A stretch of 64,000 nt of DNA from JAFGSZ01 sp964492185 (GTDB lineage: Bacteria > Bacteroidota > Bacteroidia > Bacteroidales > UBA10428): assembly GCA_964492185.1 (NCBI GenBank), contig CAZBJH010000002.1, positions 1-64,000 of the forward strand, written 5' to 3'. Position 1 is the stretch's first letter. Every line of letters starts with the position of its first letter. Below the pieces are notes generated by a model, which made no database searches, was not told the DNA's origin, and saw only the letters and a program-made list of their open reading frames with translations. Below are positions 59,590 through 64,000 of the stretch, in pieces. The position numbers were made by a program, and so were the translations under genes.

Positions 59590-59775
59590 ATGGCACATCC
59601 AAAACGTAAAATCTCGAAGCAACGCAGGAATAAAAGAAGAACACATTATAAAGCCACTTCCCCTACTGTAATGACCTGTCAGAATTGTGGAGCAACTGTG
59701 CAATATCACAGGGTTTGTCCTGAATGTGGCCATTATAAAGGAAAACTGGCAATTGAAAAAGAAGTATCCGCGTAA
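59590..59775 (+). CDS. rpmF: 50S ribosomal protein L32
   Basis: Protein of 61 residues, basic at the N-terminus (MAHPKRKISKQRRNKRR), with the zinc-ribbon cysteine pairs CQNC and CPEC. Standard length and position. Confidence 0.96.
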   Translation: MAHPKRKISKQRRNKRRTHYKATSPTVMTCQNCGATVQYHRVCPECGHYKGKLAIEKEVSA

Positions 59776-59798
59776 CTTATCATAACGGAGAATAAAAC

Positions 59799-59842
59799 GT
59801 GTCTGTCCATAAAGTCCCATTTTGCTAACTTTTAGACAGACA
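59799..59842 (+). repeat. internally deleted family A element (44 bp)
   Basis: The first 22 or so bases match the 5' end of the 164-bp element (GTGTCTGTCCATAAAGTCCC) and the last 20 match its 3' end (TTGCTAACTTTTAGACAGAC). The palindromic middle is gone. It lies between rpmF and plsX. Confidence 0.8.
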
Positions 59843-59859
59843 AATAAAAACCCTGCTAC

Positions 59860-60810
59860 ATGAGAATTGGCATTGACATTATGGGAGGTGACTTTGCCCC
59901 CGTTGCCACAGTATTGGGTTCAATACTTGCATACAATCAGATTGATGAGAATATTCAGCTTGTACTGATAGGAGATAAGTATAAGATCAGGGATATCTGC
60001 CAAAAGGAAGGATTTGATATTTCCCGCTTTGACGTGGTGCACACTTCCGAATATATTGTTATGGGTGAACACCCTTCCAAAGCATTTGCCCAAAAGCCTG
60101 ATGCCAGCATTGTAGTAGGTTTCAAAATGTTGCGAATGCATGAAATAGATGCCCTTGCCAGCGCCGGTAATACAGGTGCTATGCTAGTCGGGGGCATACA
60201 CATAGTTAAATCCGTTCCCGGTGTGATCCGTCCCTGTATCACCGCGGCCATACCCAGGAATAGCGGAAATCCTGTCATTTTACTGGATGTGGGGATTAAC
60301 CCCGATTGTAAACCTGATGTATTATATCAATATGCCATCTTAGGATCATTGTATTCGGAATATGTATATAATGTTTCAAACCCCCGGGTTGGGTTATTAA
60401 ATATAGGGGCAGAAGAAGAAAAAGGAAATCTGCTGACAAAAACCACATACCAGGCAATGAAGGACTCGAAAGACTTTAACTTTATTGGCAATATTGAAGG
60501 AAACGAATTTTTCAGTGACCGTATGGATGTGATTGTTTGCGACGGATTCGTAGGAAATGTCATGCTTAAAGAAGCAGAAGCTTTTTATGCACTTATGAGG
60601 AAACGTAATATTAAAGATGATTATTTCGAAAAATTCAATTTTGAGAATTACGGAGGAACACCAATGCTTGGAATTAATACACCTGTTATTATAGGGCATG
60701 GCATCTCGAATGAAATCGCTATAAAAAACATGATACTACATACTGTAGAATTAACCAGTTCAGGACTAACACAAAAAATCAAAGAATTTTTTAATAATGA
60801 CAAAAATTAG
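59860..60810 (+). CDS. plsX: phosphate acyltransferase PlsX
   Basis: Enzyme of 316 residues that makes acyl-phosphate from acyl-ACP for phospholipid synthesis. MRIGIDIMGGDFAPVATVLG and ASAGNTGAMLVGG are diagnostic. The 3' end overlaps fabH by 14 bp, indicating translational coupling. Confidence 0.95.
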   Translation: MRIGIDIMGGDFAPVATVLGSILAYNQIDENIQLVLIGDKYKIRDICQKEGFDISRFDVVHTSEYIVMGEHPSKAFAQKPDASIVVGFKMLRMHEIDALASAGNTGAMLVGGIHIVKSVPGVIRPCITAAIPRNSGNPVILLDVGINPDCKPDVLYQYAILGSLYSEYVYNVSNPRVGLLNIGAEEEKGNLLTKTTYQAMKDSKDFNFIGNIEGNEFFSDRMDVIVCDGFVGNVMLKEAEAFYALMRKRNIKDDYFEKFNFENYGGTPMLGINTPVIIGHGISNEIAIKNMILHTVELTSSGLTQKIKEFFNNDKN

Positions 60811-61810
60811 AGCTGCAATTACCGGTGTGGGCGGATACCTGCCTGAAGATGTTCTCGACAATTTTGAACTCAGCAAAATGGTGGATACCTCTGATGAATG
60901 GATCATGCAGCGTATAGGGATCAAAGAACGCAGGATATTTAAGGAAAAAGGTAAAGCAACCTCTGATATGGGAGCCCGGGCAGTTTTAAAGTTATTTGAA
61001 AAAACAGGGACTACACCGGATGAGGTTGATTGCTTAATTTGCCCGACAGTCACTTCCGATATGGCATTCCCTGCAACAGCAAATTTAATCGCTCGTAAAA
61101 CAGGGATAATAAAATCCTTCAATTACGACCTGAGCGCAGCATGTTCAGGATTTTTGTTTGCCCTTGAAACTGCCTGCCGCTTAGTCGAATCAGGCGGGTA
61201 TAAAAAAATTGTAGTGGTAGGGTCGGACATGATGTCTTCTATCACAGATTATACCGACAGAAGCACATGCCCTTTGTTTGGAGATGGAGCAGGAGCAGTG
61301 CTGATTGAACCTGTAAATGAAGATACTGGCATTATTGACAGGATGCTTTTCGTTGACGGATCAGGGGAAAAATACCTGCATATGAAAGCCGGCGGGTCAC
61401 TGCGTCGCCCTTCAATTGATACTATTAATGCCCGCGAACATTTTGTATACCAGGAAGGACAAGCTGTTTTTAAATTTGCCGTATCAAGTATGGCCGATGT
61501 TTCTGTTGAAATGATGAAACGAAACAATATCAAGTCGGAAGAATTAAACTGGCTTGTACCACACCAGGCCAACATGCGTATCATTGAAGCTACTGCCCGG
61601 AGAATGGGTATTACCAGGGAACAGGTAATGATCAACATCAATAAATACGGAAATACCACAGCTGCTACTATACCACTCTGCTTATGGGATTACGAACACC
61701 TGCTAAAGAAAGGAGATAAACTTATATTAACTTCATTTGGCGGTGGATTCACCTGGGGGGCTATCTATTTGAAATGGGCATACGACGGACGAGCCGTCCA
61801 GCCTGTATAA
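60797..61810 (+). CDS. fabH: 3-oxoacyl-ACP synthase III
   Basis: Condensing enzyme of 337 residues that starts fatty acid elongation with acetyl-CoA and malonyl-ACP. The Cys116-His-Asn triad lies in DLSAACSGFLF, VPHQANMRI and NKYGNTTAATI. It is last in the operon. Confidence 0.95.
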   Translation: MTKIRAAITGVGGYLPEDVLDNFELSKMVDTSDEWIMQRIGIKERRIFKEKGKATSDMGARAVLKLFEKTGTTPDEVDCLICPTVTSDMAFPATANLIARKTGIIKSFNYDLSAACSGFLFALETACRLVESGGYKKIVVVGSDMMSSITDYTDRSTCPLFGDGAGAVLIEPVNEDTGIIDRMLFVDGSGEKYLHMKAGGSLRRPSIDTINAREHFVYQEGQAVFKFAVSSMADVSVEMMKRNNIKSEELNWLVPHQANMRIIEATARRMGITREQVMININKYGNTTAATIPLCLWDYEHLLKKGDKLILTSFGGGFTWGAIYLKWAYDGRAVQPV

Positions 61811-61814
61811 TTCA

Positions 61815-61884
61815 TGCATCAGGTTTGAAGCGGATGCAAGACGCCGAAAACTCAAACTATAGCCCGGATATGCCAATAATGCAG
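61815..61884 (+). repeat. dispersed repeat family C copy
   Basis: TGCATCAGGTTTGAAGCGGA, a middle part with AAAACTCAAACTATAGCCCGG, then ATGCCAATAATGCAG. It starts 4 bp after the fabH stop. TGCATC and GATGCA form a short hairpin. Confidence 0.6.
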
Positions 61885-61960
61885 CTTATTACTTTTATGT
61901 TGTTCCTTGTTTATTAAAAGAGTAGATAAACACTTAAAGTTTATTGAAAAAAACTAAATG

Positions 61961-62124
61961 GTGTCTGTCCATAAAATCCCATTTGCCGTGTTACGCTTGT
62001 CCGAAAACTGCTCATTTACACCAAGTAAACTCTGCATTTTCGTACCGCGGGAGCCTTGCAAATGCAACCTTCTGAACAGACACATGACCAGTTGAATATT
62101 TTGCCAACTTTATAGACGGAAACT
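61961..62124 (+). repeat. MITE-like element, family A, copy 4 (164 bp)
   Basis: Full-length, more diverged copy (CCATAAAATCCC, AACTCTGCATTTTCG). With the family C copy it fills most of the 462-bp space 61811-62272, where I see no gene. Confidence 0.9.
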
Positions 62125-62191
62125 AAATAACTTTCCTTTTTTTTAGTAACAAAACAACAAATAATCCGTTAAAGTTTTACAAACTTATTTT

Positions 62192-62199
62192 TATCTTTG
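62192..62199 (+). promoter_or_regulatory. -7 promoter box of the bactofilin/F0 unit
   Basis: TATCTTTG, a perfect TAnnTTTG, 73 bp before the bactofilin ATG. The unit it drives may include the F0 ATP synthase genes. Confidence 0.55.
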
Positions 62200-62272
62200 C
62201 TTTATTGCTGAAAACCATGGGAAATGGTAAAGCAAATGAATTTCTTTTATTTATTTGAAAATTAAAACCACA

Positions 62273-62677
62273 ATGGCTAAAACCACAGAAATTGAAAATA
62301 ACACGATTAATCTTATTGGTGTTGGGACGGATATTACCGGTGATGTTAATTCAAATGGCGACTTCAGGATAGACGGTTCCTTAAAAGGTAATATAAGAAC
62401 CAAGGGTAAGGTTATTGTTGGGGCTACAGGCACAGTGAAAGGTGAGATCTATTGTAAAAACTCGGATATTGAAGGTAAAGTACATGGAAAAATTAATGTG
62501 CAGGAATTGTTGACACTAAAAGCCACTGCTGTTATCAATGGCGATATAGTTGCCAAGCGTCTGGCAATTGAACCGGGGTCAAAATTCACGGGAAACTGCA
62601 ATATGAGTAATGAATCTGATCCTGCTGATGCAACAACCCAAAAAGGACCTGAAAAAATACAGGAAAAGCCTAAATGA
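62273..62677 (+). CDS. bactofilin (polymer-forming cytoskeletal protein)
   Basis: Protein of 134 residues with a central right-handed beta-helix of about 90 residues (GDVNSNGDFRIDGSLKGNI, then KVIVGATGTVKGEI). Short flexible tails and no membrane helix. The frame is open to a TTG at 62255, but ATG 62273 is preferred. Its 3' end overlaps the next gene by about 50 bp. Confidence 0.9.
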   Translation: MAKTTEIENNTINLIGVGTDITGDVNSNGDFRIDGSLKGNIRTKGKVIVGATGTVKGEIYCKNSDIEGKVHGKINVQELLTLKATAVINGDIVAKRLAIEPGSKFTGNCNMSNESDPADATTQKGPEKIQEKPK

Positions 62678-62855
62678 TTATGCCAAATATTCAGCCCTTG
62701 CCTTTCAAATGATTGCTATAATGCTTGCCGGCACTTTTGGAGGCATTAAGATCGACAGGTGGCTGGAGTTGGAATTTCCGGTTTTTACTGTCATTCTTTC
62801 GGTTTTATCTGTTGTACTCGCGATATATTATGCTGTGAAAGATATGATAAGGTAA
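62628..62855 (+). CDS. AtpZ/AtpI-like F0 accessory membrane protein
   Basis: Two-helix membrane protein of about 75 residues (YAKYSALAFQMIAIMLAGTFGG, split as YAKYSALAFQMIAIML then AGTFGGIKIDRWL). Position ahead of atpB and the GGIKID motif fit the AtpI/AtpZ group. The start (62628, or 62610) lies inside the bactofilin gene. Confidence 0.8.
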   Translation: MQQPKKDLKKYRKSLNDYAKYSALAFQMIAIMLAGTFGGIKIDRWLELEFPVFTVILSVLSVVLAIYYAVKDMIR

Positions 62856-62858
62856 GTA

Positions 62859-63260
62859 ATGCATAAGGAAATAAAAAAATACGGAATTCAAAATCTGGTA
62901 CTTACCGGCATCATAATAATCCTGTCCTTCCTTATCTTCTTCTTTTTGCTAACTCCCTATTATCTAAACGTATACCCCATCTTGCTGGTTTTTATAGTTT
63001 TGATCAACATGCTTTCTCATAGTATTATGATAAAATCATATGAAAAAGACCGGAACAAATTTTTATCATCATACATTCAAGTTTTTGCATTAAAGTTTTT
63101 TGGAATATTGATATTTGTTTTAATTTATCTGTTAGTCAATAAAGAAAATATTGTCAGTTTTGTTATAACCCTATTCATACTTTACTTAATTTACACAATA
63201 TTTGAGGTTTATTCTTTTGTTCATTTCATAAAAAGACAGGATAAGAAACTGGCAAAATAA
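62859..63260 (+). CDS. four-helix membrane protein between AtpI-like gene and atpB
   Basis: Protein of 133 residues with four hydrophobic helices, a basic loop (KSYEKDRNK) and a basic tail. Its place 3 bp after the AtpI-like gene is like that of the small unnamed protein commonly seen in this phylum's F0 locus. Function unknown; it may assist F0 assembly. Confidence 0.75.
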   Translation: MHKEIKKYGIQNLVLTGIIIILSFLIFFFLLTPYYLNVYPILLVFIVLINMLSHSIMIKSYEKDRNKFLSSYIQVFALKFFGILIFVLIYLLVNKENIVSFVITLFILYLIYTIFEVYSFVHFIKRQDKKLAK

Positions 63261-63282
63261 CTTATAATAACAAAATAATATT

Positions 63283-64000
63283 ATGCCGAGGGTTACTTTT
63301 AGATACTTGCTTTTAATAACATTACCGGTTTTAGCCACTGTGTTTTTCTCCGGAATAAGTTATGGAAATGACTATAGCATATCTGAAAACCATGAACAAC
63401 ATGATCAACATGAAGAAGGCAGTTTTAAGCCTAAAGATTATATGTTCGGACATATCCGGGATTCTTATGACTGGCATATAATCAGCATTAAAGAAAAGCA
63501 TATCAGTATTCCGCTGCCGGTTATCCTATATAGTAAAGAAAAAGGCCTGGTAGTTTTCATGTCTTCAAAATTTGATCACGGTCATAGCTCATATAAAAGT
63601 TTCCACATTGCAACATCCGGAGAACATGAAGGCAGTATTGTAGAAACGCTTTCAGATGGCAGTGAAGTAATTCCCGTGGATATCTCGATCACCAAAAACA
63701 TCGCATCCCTGTTTATCAGCATCATTCTTTTATTCTGGATCTTTATCTCTGTGGCCAATACTTATAAACGAAATCCTGACAAGGCTCCCTCCGGGTTCCA
63801 ATCACTTATTGAAGTCATTATAATATTTGTGCGTGACGAGATCGCGAAATCATCCATTGGTGAAAAAAAATACCAGCGATTCATGCCTTTCCTGCTTACT
63901 GTTTTCTTTTTTATATGGTTTAACAATATGCTGGGCCTTGTTCCGTTTTTCCCGGGAGGTGCTAACCTGACGGGAAATATTTCAGTAACATTAGTGCTTG
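63283..64000 (+). CDS. atpB: ATP synthase F0 subunit a (5' part, cut by window end)
   Basis: At least 239 residues are visible. A signal-like N-terminus and a His-rich soluble stretch (HEQHDQHEEG) precede the membrane domain, which is typical of Bacteroidota subunit a. IVIIFVRDEIAKSSIGEKKY-like sequence (read EVIIIFVRDEIAKSS) and FFFIWFNNMLGLVPFFPGG mark the family. The stop lies beyond the window. Confidence 0.93.
   Translation, partial: MPRVTFRYLLLITLPVLATVFFSGISYGNDYSISENHEQHDQHEEGSFKPKDYMFGHIRDSYDWHIISIKEKHISIPLPVILYSKEKGLVVFMSSKFDHGHSSYKSFHIATSGEHEGSIVETLSDGSEVIPVDISITKNIASLFISIILLFWIFISVANTYKRNPDKAPSGFQSLIEVIIIFVRDEIAKSSIGEKKYQRFMPFLLTVFFFIWFNNMLGLVPFFPGGANLTGNISVTLVL

Overview
The window comes from a member of the Bacteroidota, most likely a Bacteroidales/Marinilabiliales-type marine or sediment lineage. 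The evidence is a type IX secretion system (T9SS) PorP/SprF protein beside a giant cell-surface protein with SprB repeats and a gliding-motility C-terminal domain, a fumarate reductase/succinate dehydrogenase in the order C-A-B with a b558-type anchor, an LpxH lipid A enzyme, a YfhO protein, a split ATP synthase locus (atpDC apart from atpB), frequent TTG starts, and -7 promoter boxes of the form TAnnTTTG. Two 100-N scaffold gaps (12876-12975 and 37764-37863) show it is a draft assembly.

Layout: 0.4-8.1 kb holds two tandem TlpA-like lipoproteins (the second lacks its CXXC), lpxH, an alpha/beta hydrolase and sdhCAB. 8.2-17 kb is housekeeping: an aminopeptidase P, a conserved unknown, a CPBP protease, dusB, nadB, a small membrane protein and glycyl-tRNA synthetase, separated by simple and dispersed repeats. 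17-30.8 kb is a glycan region: glycosyltransferases, a sulfotransferase, a frameshifted GT9-like gene, a Wzx-type flippase, a methyltransferase, and a tightly overlapping five-gene operon (glycosyltransferase, PIG-L deacetylase, LpxD-like acyltransferase, acyl carrier protein, acyl-activating ligase) that looks like an N-acyl-sugar cassette, then YfhO. 30.8-41.7 kb is PorP/SprF plus a 9.4-kb adhesin-like gene. 42-49 kb carries an unknown gene, a YgjP-like metallopeptidase, an HlyD adaptor, tsaB, a DUF3108 protein, efp and a PP2C/RsbU-type phosphatase. 49-57.5 kb (mostly minus strand) has an O-antigen ligase, a Wzz-like protein, tyrS, a CvpA-like protein, tRNA-Arg(CCU), a heptosyltransferase-like gene, a secreted hydrolase and atpC-atpD. 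57.7-64 kb has a beta-barrel protein, a response regulator, the DUF177-rpmF-plsX-fabH operon, a bactofilin and the start of the F0 genes, with atpB cut by the window end.

The intergenic spaces are rich in dispersed elements. A 164-bp family (four full copies and one internally deleted copy) and a 142-bp family (two copies and one remnant) share their ends and are strongly palindromic, so they look like non-autonomous MITE-like elements. A third, looser family of about 70 bp sits near gene 3' ends. Both N gaps are flanked by exactly 55 bp of identical sequence, which points to an assembler k-mer overlap; removing it restores one open frame of 3142 codons in the giant gene.

Functionally the window is dominated by envelope construction: lipid A and fatty acid initiation (lpxH, plsX, fabH), surface polysaccharide assembly, and T9SS-dependent surface display, with respiration (Sdh, ATP synthase) and translation genes between.
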